64,000 nt of DNA. Origin: Paracoccus liaowanqingii. GTDB lineage: Bacteria; Pseudomonadota; Alphaproteobacteria; Rhodobacterales; Rhodobacteraceae. The stretch lies in contig NZ_CP040760.1 of the NCBI RefSeq assembly GCF_004683865.2, forward strand, positions 62,001 through 126,000, written 5' to 3'. How positions within the stretch are numbered: position 1 is the stretch's first letter; every line of letters begins with the position of its first letter. Below the pieces are notes generated by a model. That model did not search any database. It was given only the letters and a program-made list of their open reading frames with translations, and was not told the DNA's origin. Of the stretch, positions 34,680 to 44,020 are shown in pieces. Both the position numbers and the translations under genes were made by a program.

Positions 34680-36416
34680 ATGACAGGTAAGGTTCGATCG
34701 TGGGAGCTGGTCGAGCACTTTTTTGACGCTTCGGTCAGTCCCGAGCGTTTAAATGAACTAATCGCAGCTTGGGATGCGCAAGCAACGCATGCGGGCCTGG
34801 AAGGCTCTCTCCTGTCAGGGTTTGCAGGTTCCGCCTTCGCCCATCAAGTTGCAGGAGTTCTGCAGGTTCTTGAACAGTTGCATGCGGCCGAACTGCGCCG
34901 GGCCAATGACCTGCTGTCGTCTATCCTGGGCGCTGCGATGGTGCTGGCGCAGGACGGAACGATCGTCGCAGCCAACGACGCCGCCGGACGGTTGTTTGGC
35001 TTGCGACAAGGTGGCTCCATCCGTGACATGCTGCTGGATGCGGCGGACATCCATGCTTTCGCAATGCGACTGGTCGAGATCTCGTCGGGGGTCAGCTGCG
35101 AACGGGAAGGCATCCTGCGGCTTCGCCTTGCAGGGTCCAACCGTACGACACTGATTCACCTCAAGGAGATGGTGGACGGCAGCCGCCGGCACGTACTGGC
35201 AGTAACCAGCGAGCTTGCCTGGTCCGACGCCGTTCCCGATTTTCTGGCTCGGGTCTTCGCGCTCACCCCCGCCGAGATTGAAGTGATGCGGTTGCTCACT
35301 GCGGGGGACACTGTTGCAGGGATTGCCGCAGCCGCCGGCCGTAGCCCGGGCACCGTGCGCTCGCAGCTTCATGCGGTGCTGCAAAAGACAGGCACTGGCA
35401 CCCAGGCCGAGTTGGTACGCCTTTCACTCCTGCTGATGCAGTCGGTCCCCGCCGCCGCAGAGCCGGCCCGTCCGCCGCCTGCTCCAGCGCCGCACCAGCG
35501 GTTCGTGCGAATGCCGGATGGCCGGCGTATCGAGGTGCTAGGATTTGGTGACTCCGCTGGACGGCCAGTGATCTGGATGCAGTCGCCTTTTGGCTTCTGG
35601 CGCTTGCCGCGCGCGGCGCTGGCTGATCTTGCCCACCGCCGCCTTCGCGTGCTGGTCCCGTTCCGCGCGGGCTGGTGCGGCAGCGACTCGCTTTCACATG
35701 GGGTCAATGTCTTTGAGGCGGCCGTCGACGACCTGCACACCTTGATGGATAGGTTGCGCATCACATCGGCGGTGGTCGTGGCACCTGGGGATGACATCCG
35801 CATTGCCCTGATGCTGGCGCAGGCCGTGCCTGAACGAATACACGCCATCTTCGGCATCGGCTGCGGGTTTCCCATCCGCACCGACGCTCAGTACCGCCGC
35901 CTGATCCCCGTTAGCCGTTTTGTGCGCACATGTGCGCGCTACAGCCCCAGAGTGCTGCCTTTCATGCTCCGCGGCTTGCGGGCCTGCATCGCACGCTATG
36001 GTCTTGAAAACTATCTCCGCGGCACGCTTGCTCGTATTCCCGCCGACGCCCGCGCCTTTGCCGACCCTGAAATTGCCAGTGCTTTCTGCGAAGGAGCTGC
36101 GCGGATGTTTTTCGGCCAATCCTTTTCCGAAGCCGCGGCCGCCGCCGAGTTTGCCCTGTTCCATGAGGACTGGCCGGAAGGCCTTGGCCAGGTTGCCTGC
36201 CCGGTCACGCTGATCCATGGTGAGCAGGATGGCAATGCACCATTTGAGACCGCCCTTGAATACGGGGCCATGTATCCGGGTTGGCGCTATGTTGCCTGGC
36301 CCGACGAGGGCGAACTTGTCGCCCATGTCCGCTGGCGCGAAGTGCTCGGTCTGATCGAAACGGCCTTCGCGTCCGAGCCCCGCCCCCTGGAGGAAAAGCT
36401 TACACCCCGCAGCTGA
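34680..36416 (+). CDS. PAS / LuxR-type helix-turn-helix / alpha-beta-hydrolase fusion protein
   Basis: A 578-residue protein with an unusual order of domains. Residues about 70-180 look like a PAS fold (ILGAAMVLAQDGTIVAANDAAGRLFGL). Residues 193-252 are a LuxR-type helix-turn-helix (ALTPAEIEVMRLLTAGDTVAGIAAAAGRSPGTVRSQLHAVL), followed by a Pro/Ala-rich linker (258-272). Residues about 273-565 are an alpha/beta-hydrolase: LVPFRAGWCGSD, HGEQDGNAPFE (acid) and GELVAHVRW (His). The nucleophile elbow, however, reads VVVAPGDDIRIA (365-376), with no Ser, Cys or Asp in the nucleophile place of GxSxG, so the hydrolase is probably a ligand-sensing pseudoenzyme. It is divergent from puuA with a 97-bp gap to the 40-residue ORF and may regulate it. 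Confidence 0.82.
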   Translation: MTGKVRSWELVEHFFDASVSPERLNELIAAWDAQATHAGLEGSLLSGFAGSAFAHQVAGVLQVLEQLHAAELRRANDLLSSILGAAMVLAQDGTIVAANDAAGRLFGLRQGGSIRDMLLDAADIHAFAMRLVEISSGVSCEREGILRLRLAGSNRTTLIHLKEMVDGSRRHVLAVTSELAWSDAVPDFLARVFALTPAEIEVMRLLTAGDTVAGIAAAAGRSPGTVRSQLHAVLQKTGTGTQAELVRLSLLLMQSVPAAAEPARPPPAPAPHQRFVRMPDGRRIEVLGFGDSAGRPVIWMQSPFGFWRLPRAALADLAHRRLRVLVPFRAGWCGSDSLSHGVNVFEAAVDDLHTLMDRLRITSAVVVAPGDDIRIALMLAQAVPERIHAIFGIGCGFPIRTDAQYRRLIPVSRFVRTCARYSPRVLPFMLRGLRACIARYGLENYLRGTLARIPADARAFADPEIASAFCEGAARMFFGQSFSEAAAAAEFALFHEDWPEGLGQVACPVTLIHGEQDGNAPFETALEYGAMYPGWRYVAWPDEGELVAHVRWREVLGLIETAFASEPRPLEEKLTPRS

Positions 36417-36557
36417 CGCGACGGGCTGAAAAGAACAGCCGCGTCTATCACCTGATGGATGTGCGGTTCGCGGAATTAGCCGACTTTTATCCCTACCACC
36501 TGAGTGGAAGGCTGAAACGTCCGCGCGAGACGCAGACCATGATAAAGGGGCATAACC

Positions 36558-36764
36558 ATGATCGAATTGCTGATCTCTGCCTGTCTGACCACAGGCCCCG
36601 ACTGTCGGGACTTCTCGCTCATGTTTGACGCACGCGAGGTCTCGCTTATGACCTGCATGCTGAACGGACAGACGGTCATCTCCCCTTGGCAGCATAACCA
36701 TCCGGACTGGAGGGTCGAGCGCTGGACCTGCAGGCATCCTGAACAACGCAAAGTCGCACTTTGA
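36558..36764 (+). CDS. Four-cysteine small protein, copy 2 of 3
   Basis: A 68-residue protein, MIELLISAC at the start and HNHPDWRVERWTC near the end, with cysteines at 9, 16, 33 and 58. The ATG follows AAGGGG by 8 bases, which supports translation. Copies 2 and 3 share CRDFSL-(x)-DxREVS(L/I)(M/V)TCM, which copy 1 has lost in part. It follows the PAS/LuxR/hydrolase gene by 141 bp on the same strand. Function unknown. Confidence 0.75.
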   Translation: MIELLISACLTTGPDCRDFSLMFDAREVSLMTCMLNGQTVISPWQHNHPDWRVERWTCRHPEQRKVAL

Positions 36765-37483
36765 AGCAGGTAACTCACTCCGCCGTCCGCCAATGCTTGT
36801 CAACGCACTAACAACTTCTTCGATAATCAGGAATGTTCAAAAGCCGTATCGAAACAGAGACGCATCGACCGCCCCCTATTCCTCATTCACATGTCAATGC
36901 ATCGGAAAGGTACGAGCTTGCCTCGGGAAAAATCAGATGGATGTAATAGCTCCTCCTCAAAGGCTTTTTCCGTTCGAATGGGCGGGGTAGTGCCTTCTTG
37001 GAGTAACGCTCTGCGCCCGGAATCTATGTTCGGTGGACGGCCGCTTGCACATCGCCTGGCATGCTCCGCGTAATGGAGGAACTAATTTCCTGCCTGACAA
37101 TGTTAGGGTAGAGTTTCTCACCATCCATTTAACATACATTATCAGCGGGTTGATAATACCATTTCTTTATCGTTCGTGGCGCTTCACGCTGTTTCATTTA
37201 CTGATCGCTCCTCTGCCTGCCGCAATTTTGGCGGACAATTCGAATGAGGCGCCTGCAATCTGGCGCTTGGTATCGATCGGAGTTCTTATTCTGGTAATTA
37301 AGCTCTCATCACAAAGCACATGTATATCTTCAACTCGCCGCTATGGCCACAAGAGTTAAGAACGCCCTGAAAAGGGCAGCGATAGCTGGAAGCGCTTTGA
37401 TGCGGCGACCGCTACCGCGACCACAAAAAAACCAGTGCGAGCGGTCATCGCTACGCAATAATTTCAAGCGACTATTCGCACAA
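36765..37483. other. Gene-free stretch with copy 1 of a diverged repeat
   Basis: Bases 37030-37168 (starting TTCGGTGGACGGCCGC) are clearly related, at roughly 65-70% identity by eye, to the reverse complement of about 40165-40311. Shared segments are CACATCGCCTGGC, ACCAT/CTCAC and the end GGTTGATAATACCATTTCTTTA. Both copies can be read as a peptide with SGLIIPFL at the end, but they lack a shared open start. No gene is supported; frames that extend from here into the EamA gene lack a ribosome binding site. Confidence 0.5.
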
Positions 37484-38398
37484 ATGGATGAGCAACAGAT
37501 GGCGGGCGTCCTACTGGTAAGTCTAGCGGCGTGTCTGTGGGGCACGGTGGGCGTCGCGACCGGTCTAATGTCCAACGGTAGCTACAAGGACCCGGCGGTT
37601 ACCGGCCTGGTGCGGGCGCTACTGGGGGCGGCCAGCCTGCTGATGATCGCGACACTGCTACGGCCGCCCCGTCCGGTCTGGAAGGAGTTTCCTCTTGGAG
37701 CTCTCATAGTGTTCGGCATAGCGGGTGCGATGTTTCAGATCTGCCTCTTTGCCGCATTTAGTATAGTAGGTGTGACCGTAACGGTAGCCGTGACCGTATG
37801 TGCGCCCGTCCTAATCGTTGCCCTCATAGATGCGGCATGGTTACGAAAGTGTCCTGAACGTCGGTTCGTCCTAGCAGCTTCGACTGCCTCGGGCGGAGTA
37901 CTCCTGGTGCTTCCTGACACAGCCTCTACAGAGATGATCCGCGGATGGGGAGCGCACGGCATCATCCTCCTCGCCGGCGCGTCCGTCGCATTTGCCGTGC
38001 TCGCTTTAGTCAGTCGCACGATCACGCGACACGTTGAACCCGTACGCACTACTGGGCTGGGGCTGTTGTCGTCGGCCATGGTGCTCGCGGCTATCATCGG
38101 TCTGAGGACAAAAAATTTGGAGTGGAAGCTGGTTCACCTGCCACCGTGGCGTGACATAATCATAATGGTCTACATTGGGGTCGCCGCGACAGGAGGGGCG
38201 TATCTCGCTTTCGTGGTCGGAATGCAACGCTGCCGTAGTGCATCCGTAGGATTGACCGCCACAATGATTGAGCCAGCAATCGCCGCTCTTTTGGCAGCCC
38301 TGATACTGCACGAACGGCTGACGCCAGGAGAGGCGTTGGGTTGTGCATTGATGATTTTGGCGATGATCGTTCTTTCGCGACGAAATAGGCGAAAATAA
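37484..38398 (+). CDS. EamA-family (DMT) transporter
   Basis: A 304-residue inner-membrane protein with about ten hydrophobic helices in two EamA repeats: the first starts LLVSLAACLWGTVGVATGL, the second near GIILLAGASVAFAVLALVSRTI, and the protein ends with IEPAIAALLAALILHERLTPGEALGCALMILAMIVLS. These are the hallmarks of drug/metabolite exporters. The start at 37484 (MDEQQMAGVLL) puts the first helix at the usual place; the frame continues 47 codons upstream with a basic, unconserved sequence. No strong ribosome binding site is visible. The substrate is unknown. Confidence 0.82.
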   Translation: MDEQQMAGVLLVSLAACLWGTVGVATGLMSNGSYKDPAVTGLVRALLGAASLLMIATLLRPPRPVWKEFPLGALIVFGIAGAMFQICLFAAFSIVGVTVTVAVTVCAPVLIVALIDAAWLRKCPERRFVLAASTASGGVLLVLPDTASTEMIRGWGAHGIILLAGASVAFAVLALVSRTITRHVEPVRTTGLGLLSSAMVLAAIIGLRTKNLEWKLVHLPPWRDIIIMVYIGVAATGGAYLAFVVGMQRCRSASVGLTATMIEPAIAALLAALILHERLTPGEALGCALMILAMIVLSRRNRRK

Positions 38399-38572
38399 CT
38401 GTCGGTTTGGAAACTGCCTATGCTGGAAGGGCATTGGTGATTACGGTTTTTGAAATCTAAGTACAGCGATGCAGGACATGGCGAGCATTATACCTGCGCC
38501 GTAGCTTGAGCCGTCCGGATGCCGCAGAACGGTCGCATCAGACCAATAACCGCAGTTCGATGGAGTCAACAT

Positions 38573-39730
38573 TCAGTTCGGCTTGGAGGCAACGGGCGCC
38601 CTCGGCTTTCCGCCCACAAGGAAAGCTATGGGACCCAGTTGATCGAGCAATCGCCATAGAGCCCATGTCCCTGCATAAACAAAGATGACCAGCAAAATGA
38701 ACTCGGCCCCCCACGGCGCAGGATATTTTGCTGCCACGCTAAGTCCCACCAAGGTCAGTGGGAAGTGCAGCACGTAGAACGGGAATACCGCCCTATTGAG
38801 CTCGGGAAGTATTCCGCCGGGGCTGACGAGGAACCTGCCTGCCAATCCCATGGCCGCAAGGCACCAACTCCAGGCCGTGGCCGCTTCGACAATGGAAAAG
38901 ACCGTTGTTCTCGGCGGGTGAAGACCTCGGGGAATCCAACCTCCCGCGGCTAAAGCCAGCCCGGTGTCGACGTCATCTATGAGAGCAAGCGCAAGAAGCG
39001 CTGCCTTGACGATGAAAAGGGCGACCGCTGATCCGAGCAACCACCAGGCATACCGTCTGACCCAGTCAAGAACGCGCCTATGATCTGCCCCGATCAGATA
39101 GCCCCCCAGAAAGAAAATCAGGTAGAGCACGAATTGATAGTTGTCGCCCGTCAGGGCCGGCGCATACGGCTTGAGCAGAACAACGGCTGCCGCTGATGAG
39201 ATGAGCAGCGTCGCAAGCAAGAAGCGCGGTTGTGGTGCCGCTTCTGCAAGGCGCTTCCTGAAAACGAAGGCCGGCCAGCAAAGCAGGGTGTAAAGCGCCA
39301 AGCTGATAAGAAACCACAGATGCAAAACCTGCCGTGGATCCGGTTCTGTCAACCATTTCCACCAAAAGGAGCCCAACCCGGCCGCGTCTCCGTTCATTAG
39401 TGCAATGGCATAACCACCAAAGACATTGAGGATGGCGGTGGCGAAGACGAGAGGGGTAAGCAGGCGCAGGAGGCGCAAGCCGATGAAACGGATCCCCGTG
39501 CCTTTCCCCGTGAGAAACCAGGTCCCGAGCCCGGCAATCAGGAACAACGACGGAAGCCTCCAACTGTGGCTCCAGTAAATGAAGAATTTCATCCCGTTGC
39601 CGGCCAAGTGGTCGTTGACGAACCCGTAAATGTTGACACCCCAGTCCACGAAACCGATCGCAACATGGAACGGGACCAGGAGAGCGAACAGCAGGACGCG
39701 CAGCCAATCGAGTTCAACCCTCCTTGTCAT
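38573..39730 (-). CDS. Acyltransferase family 3 membrane protein (OpgC/MdoC-like)
   Basis: A polytopic membrane acyltransferase of 385 residues with about ten helices. The start ELDWLRVLLFALLVPFHVAIGF carries the R...H motif of acyltransferase 3 enzymes, and SLFLIAGLGTWFLTGK, LHLWFLISLALYTLLCW and FPFYVLHFPLTLVGLSV are typical family segments. Such enzymes O-acylate periplasmic or surface glycans. The ATG at 39730 opens the family core directly. It converges on the EamA gene (174 bp between the stops). Confidence 0.85.
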   Translation of the reverse strand: MTRRVELDWLRVLLFALLVPFHVAIGFVDWGVNIYGFVNDHLAGNGMKFFIYWSHSWRLPSLFLIAGLGTWFLTGKGTGIRFIGLRLLRLLTPLVFATAILNVFGGYAIALMNGDAAGLGSFWWKWLTEPDPRQVLHLWFLISLALYTLLCWPAFVFRKRLAEAAPQPRFLLATLLISSAAAVVLLKPYAPALTGDNYQFVLYLIFFLGGYLIGADHRRVLDWVRRYAWWLLGSAVALFIVKAALLALALIDDVDTGLALAAGGWIPRGLHPPRTTVFSIVEAATAWSWCLAAMGLAGRFLVSPGGILPELNRAVFPFYVLHFPLTLVGLSVAAKYPAPWGAEFILLVIFVYAGTWALWRLLDQLGPIAFLVGGKPRAPVASKPN

Positions 39731-41024
39731 GAGCGTCAGCCTTCTCCCCGCCAGTTGCCTTTGGCATGCAGCATACCATTCCCTTGCTGCTTTGGAACGG
39801 GCCTGCCGCCGTCGTGCCTACGCAGGTGATATATCCGACTAGCAACGGTTCATTTGTACAGATCATCTGCTTACTTACTGCGTAGCTTTGATTTCCCGCA
39901 CTAGTTTTACTACGGTCTTAACCGTGGCCGCCACAGGATAGCGCTTTCAATCATTACCGCCCTCTTTAGAATAGTTATTTTTTCCCGGCCATAGCAACCA
40001 GTCACGGACATAATTTTTTTCTACTGAAGTTTTCATCACTAGAATCAGGATGGCTATAAATAAAAAACACCAGATTTCGGGTATCTCCATTCGGCTTATC
40101 CGTCAGAGGTGTAGCAAGCCGAGGGCCAATCAGAAAAGAATATAGCGTGAATCGCTATGATCCCTAAAGAAATGGTATAATCAATCCGCTATTAACGTAT
40201 GCTGGATAGGTCGTGAGAAGCTTGGTCCAGCCATTGCCCGCCAGGACGTTTGTCATTCCATTCACCGGCAAAAGCCAGGCGATGTGCCTGCTACGCCACA
40301 CCGAACAATAACGACGCACGCAGAATGCTTCCCAAAGAAGGTACCCTGCCCCACTGTTCCACCAGATAAGGCTGCGGAGCTGACCCAATCCACTTTCTTG
40401 CAGCGAAGTGCTGCGCTCAAAAAGCACCAAGGGTTTGGGTCTGCGCGGTGTGTACTTTCATTTTGCATTGCTATGATATAACGGATGTAACCCGCGCTAG
40501 ATGGCGCAGTAGCATTGGCCAAAGCGTAGTAGGAATTGCGCGTATTGGGACGAGCATGAGCGCGCCGAAACAAAAGACCGGGCCGGCACGTCGTTTCACG
40601 TGATGAGTCACTTCAGGTTGAACCTAAAGCATCAGACTGAGCGCCAAAACCATCGAATAGAACCATGCTAAAGTACAGAGACCATTCCGGAAACAACACT
40701 TTTATCGGCTCTATTATTACCTAATACAAAACGAATTTAGTCTGCAATTTTTTTTCTTGACACGTTATGGAATGCTCAAACGACAAGCGTCAACGGGCAA
40801 TGGGACTATTATAAACCTGCTCATTACGCCACCTTATTGTCCTTTGTATTACTTGAGTATTGCGGTATCCATTTGAAATAGCCATATTTAAAGTACAAAT
40901 TATCACGGCGCTCTTAAAATACGCGATCAGCATTCAATTAATTCTTAAATTCTAAAATCCCTGTGGTAGATTATGCAGAACGCTTGTTGCTCCGTTTATC
41001 AGTTCTGCCGAATCGAGGCTTTAC
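39731..41024. other. AT-rich, gene-free stretch of 1.3 kb
   Basis: No gene is supported on either strand. The stretch contains copy 2 of the diverged repeat (40165-40311) and, in the last 65 bases, the conserved leader of the Tat hydrolase gene (TGGTAGATTAT at about 40972). The base composition is clearly AT-richer than its neighbours, which suggests acquired or decayed DNA. Confidence 0.5.
40165..40311 (-). repeat. Copy 2 of a diverged repeat shared with 37030-37168
   Basis: Read on the minus strand this copy begins TTCGGTGTGGCGTAGCAG, contains CACATCGCCTGGC and ends TGATTATACCATTTCTTTA, matching the other copy over about 140 bp in the opposite orientation. One reading frame gives HIAWLLPVNGMTNVL and then SGLIIPFL. 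It may be a remnant of a membrane-protein gene or a non-coding mobile repeat. Confidence 0.5.
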
Positions 41025-42020
41025 ATGCATCGCACTGTTGGTCCGTCCATTACCCGTCGCACGGCGCTTGCAGCTGGAGCCTGCCTGTTTGGCGGCCCGG
41101 CCCTTGCGCAACCCGTGTGTAAGCTTGGGCTCCCGAACCACGTCAAAGGTCCTGCGGTCTGGCAAGATCTGCACCAGGACGAGCTCGATGCTTCTTATAA
41201 CCAAGAGTTTTATCAACCCCACACCGACGCTATCAACTCGCGCCTGTCCGGCCTGAGCTATGAACTGCGAACGCGGCTTGGGTATCCCGAACGAGTTGAC
41301 TATGGAGAGGGTCCTGACGAGGCCATGGACATCTATAAGGCACCTGAATCTGGCGGTCCGGTCTTCGTCTTCGTCCATGGTGGGATTTGGCTCTATCTCG
41401 ATGCCAGCTATGCAGGATTTGCAGCTGAGATGTTTCTCGATCGAGGAGCAAATTTCGTTTCACTGGACTTTGCGCCCGTAAACGAGCTCGAAGGAGACCT
41501 TGCTCGTCAGGCTGATCAGGTTCGGCGCGGAATTGCCTGGGTCGTGCGGAATGCCAAGAGTTTTGGGGGCGACCCGGCGCGCGTCTATATCGGGGGGCAC
41601 TCATCTGGAGGCCACCTTGCTGCCGTGGCGCTGACGACTGATTGGGCGGGAGAGTTCGGTCTTCCGACAGATGCGGTCAAGGGTGGCCTGTGCATGAGCG
41701 GGATGTACGATCTCGAGCCTGTCCGTCTGTCGTGGCGAAGCCGCTATATTGCTTTCACAGATGCCATGGAGGATGCGACGAGCCCGCAGCGCCATCTCGA
41801 TCGTATCACGGCCCCTGTGGTGGTTTCATATGGGACCCTGGAAACTCCAGAGTTTCAAAGGCAGGCCAAGGATTTTGCCGCGGCGCTTGAGGCTGCTGGA
41901 AAGCCGGTGCAACTGATCGTGGGTCAGAACTACTTCCATCAGGACATGTGGGAGACACTCGGAAATCCTTACGGACCGAATGGTCGTGCAGCGCTGGCCA
42001 TGATGGATCTCGGCCCATGA
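41025..42020 (+). CDS. Tat-exported alpha/beta hydrolase, copy B
   Basis: A 331-residue paralogue of the gene at 24504, with no length difference and about 41 substitutions by my count. All functional parts agree: Tat-type signal (ITRRTALAAGACLFGGPALAQ), HGG at 118-120, Ser193 in GGHSSGGH and His305 in YFHQDMW. Changes cluster at the surface (for example EYFHQ to NYFHQ), so both copies are probably active. The similarity extends upstream (about 65 bp) and a short way downstream (GGCCCATGAT, then AAATGCA), indicating a segmental duplication of about 1.1 kb. Confidence 0.85.
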   Translation: MHRTVGPSITRRTALAAGACLFGGPALAQPVCKLGLPNHVKGPAVWQDLHQDELDASYNQEFYQPHTDAINSRLSGLSYELRTRLGYPERVDYGEGPDEAMDIYKAPESGGPVFVFVHGGIWLYLDASYAGFAAEMFLDRGANFVSLDFAPVNELEGDLARQADQVRRGIAWVVRNAKSFGGDPARVYIGGHSSGGHLAAVALTTDWAGEFGLPTDAVKGGLCMSGMYDLEPVRLSWRSRYIAFTDAMEDATSPQRHLDRITAPVVVSYGTLETPEFQRQAKDFAAALEAAGKPVQLIVGQNYFHQDMWETLGNPYGPNGRAALAMMDLGP

Positions 42021-42142
42021 TGGGCAAATGCAAGTCCACTGAGTTTTTGTAGGCGGCGAAAGAAGTTCGGCCTGTTCGAAGTAGATTTCATCTACGTCCG
42101 ACAATCTGGTCGATACCCAAGCCCCGACACCGGAGGAACAGC

Positions 42143-42454
42143 ATGGACGCAAATCAGTTCAAAGCCGCCATCGGTGGCATGTCGGAGGGTGACCTGCTTG
42201 AGGTGATCAACGCTCTTGAGCGCGCCCGCACTCACGCGTTGCAGCTGAAACACAGTGCCCGCCTGCCTGAACGTGCCGCCTTTGGAGCTATCGCGGTGGA
42301 CTTGGACTATAGCCTCGGCCTTATCTGTCGAATTCTAGCCGCGCAGCACACCGCTAATGATACAGAGGCCAATGATGAGCAGGCTGGTATGCAGAGCAAC
42401 TACTCTGCGCGGGCTGATCCCAAGAATTCAGGCCCTGCCGTCTACTTTCCGTGA
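42143..42454 (+). CDS. Hypothetical protein, 103 residues
   Basis: The ATG is 6 bases after a strong GGAGG ribosome binding site. Residues 1-70 are predicted helical (FKAAIGGMSEGDLLEVINALERARTHALQLKHSARLPERAAFGAIAVDLDYSLGLICRILAAQ), the rest (SNYSARADPKNSGPAVYFP) is probably disordered. I do not recognise the family. The next gene, a LuxR regulator, starts 63 bp downstream on the same strand, so the two may form a regulatory pair. Confidence 0.65.
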   Translation: MDANQFKAAIGGMSEGDLLEVINALERARTHALQLKHSARLPERAAFGAIAVDLDYSLGLICRILAAQHTANDTEANDEQAGMQSNYSARADPKNSGPAVYFP

Positions 42455-42517
42455 AGGACGCTCATATAAAGTTGGCGCTGAGCAATCCGCCACATATCGC
42501 AAAGCTTGAGGTGTCAC

Positions 42518-43648
42518 ATGCCGAGTAAAACCACGGCTCCCGACGCCGTTGAACTGATTGATCACCTGTACGCCGCGCTTTTCGGAGAAGCGCCGTGGCA
42601 AAATTTTGTGGATCGATCCTGCAGTCTCCTGCCTAACGGCAGGACCGTCCTCTTCTATCAGGATAAAACATCAGGCGCGGGGGCAATGTCACTTACGGCC
42701 GGCCTTGACGCTGGCATGGTGAAAAAATTCAATGACCACTATCACAGTGTGAACCCTTGGATCGATCATGCAATGATCAGACCCCTCGGAAAAGTTCTGC
42801 AGGCCGATGAAATGCTGGCGCGAGCCGATCTGAGGCGCACCGAGTTTTTTCAAGATTATCTTCGCCCTCAAGACATCGAAACCGGTCTCGGTGTGACCCT
42901 TCATCGTCAACAAGGGCTTCACGTGTTTTTCAGTATTGTGAGTGCAGATGCGACGGAGGAGCAGATCGCATCTGCCAAGCACTGCACCACCCTCCTTGTG
43001 CCCCATCTGTACCGCGCTTTTCGCGTTCAGGGCGCTGGCATGAAGATGGTGGGAGGGCTGCAGTCAACCTCCGAAGGTGTACTGCAGATTGACGCCCGGC
43101 TACAAGTCGTCGCGGCAGATGCCAGGGCGCTGCTCCTTTTAGCTGAAACAGATGCTCTTTGCGTAGGGCCGGTGGGTCGTTTGATCTGCAAGGATGCCAA
43201 TCTCCTGACTTGTCTACAGCATCAATTGAGCTCAGAAGATCCGACGGCCGTTCAGCATGTGTATGTTAAGCGCAAGGAGGGAGCCTTGCCGCTGCGTATC
43301 TGTCTCTATCGCCCCGGGAACGTTGGACGAACGTACCTTTCGGGTTCGCACTGTTTTATGCGTCTGGAGGACCCTGCTCTGAGCCTGCCCGAAGGCGCGC
43401 GCCGTTTTTGCTCTATCCACGGCTTGACCGACGCGGAGGCGGTCATTGTGTCAGGCATCGCCGCCGGTCACACTCTCGCTCAAATTGCGGCTGTGCGGAA
43501 AACCTCGCAAGAAACCGTTCGCACCCAGCTCAAAACGATTTTTTGGAAGACAGGCTGTCATCGGCAAGCGGACATCATCCGACAGGTGGCAATCATTGCG
43601 CAGAGCAACGACACTTATTTGACAGCTTCACCTATTAAGCCGCAGTGA
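42518..43648 (+). CDS. LuxR-family transcriptional regulator
   Basis: A 376-residue regulator. The C-terminal LuxR helix-turn-helix is at about residues 305-365 (GLTDAEAVIVSGIAAGHTLAQIAAVRKTSQETVRTQLKTIFWKTG). The N-terminal part (LIDHLYAALFGEAPWQNFVDRSCSLLPNGRTVLFYQD...NPWIDHAMIRPLGKV...FFQDYLRPQDIETGLGV) is of the kind found in stand-alone alphaproteobacterial LuxR regulators and resembles a GAF/PAS-like sensor. The ATG at 42518 follows GAGG by 6-8 bases; the frame opens at a TTG four codons earlier. Its ligand is unknown. Confidence 0.85.
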   Translation: MPSKTTAPDAVELIDHLYAALFGEAPWQNFVDRSCSLLPNGRTVLFYQDKTSGAGAMSLTAGLDAGMVKKFNDHYHSVNPWIDHAMIRPLGKVLQADEMLARADLRRTEFFQDYLRPQDIETGLGVTLHRQQGLHVFFSIVSADATEEQIASAKHCTTLLVPHLYRAFRVQGAGMKMVGGLQSTSEGVLQIDARLQVVAADARALLLLAETDALCVGPVGRLICKDANLLTCLQHQLSSEDPTAVQHVYVKRKEGALPLRICLYRPGNVGRTYLSGSHCFMRLEDPALSLPEGARRFCSIHGLTDAEAVIVSGIAAGHTLAQIAAVRKTSQETVRTQLKTIFWKTGCHRQADIIRQVAIIAQSNDTYLTASPIKPQ

Positions 43649-44020
43649 TGTGCAAATGGACGTCTTAACGGATATGGCTTAAGATAAACGCAACGCGCCG
43701 TGAAGCTTAGGACCACTATTGCCATATCCAAGGGATGGCATTTAACGAGATTTTTTGAACTTCCGTTGGGGGAAATAGGATGACTTAAATTCATCCTTAT
43801 TTTGAATCGCCTTCAATTTTAAACAATAAATATGTGCCCTTATATAAATCGCATGTTCGCTTTAGGGTTTGGCCGCGCTAATACTTAAGTGAATCCCTCT
43901 AAGCGATTTTCCAGGTTGCAGCAGGCAGTTTTTGGAATTAGTAAAATTGGGCTCTAAGCCTAAAAGTTGCACGGTCTAGATGAGACCTAATCGTCCGTTA
44001 ACTTTAAATCGGAAGCAGAT
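43649..44020. other. AT-rich intergenic stretch with a hairpin
   Basis: No gene is supported. A perfect 7-bp hairpin, AGGATGA (43777-43783) with TCATCCT (43791-43797), followed by TATTTTG, could end transcription of the LuxR gene about 130 bp after its stop. Otherwise nothing stands out. Confidence 0.4.
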
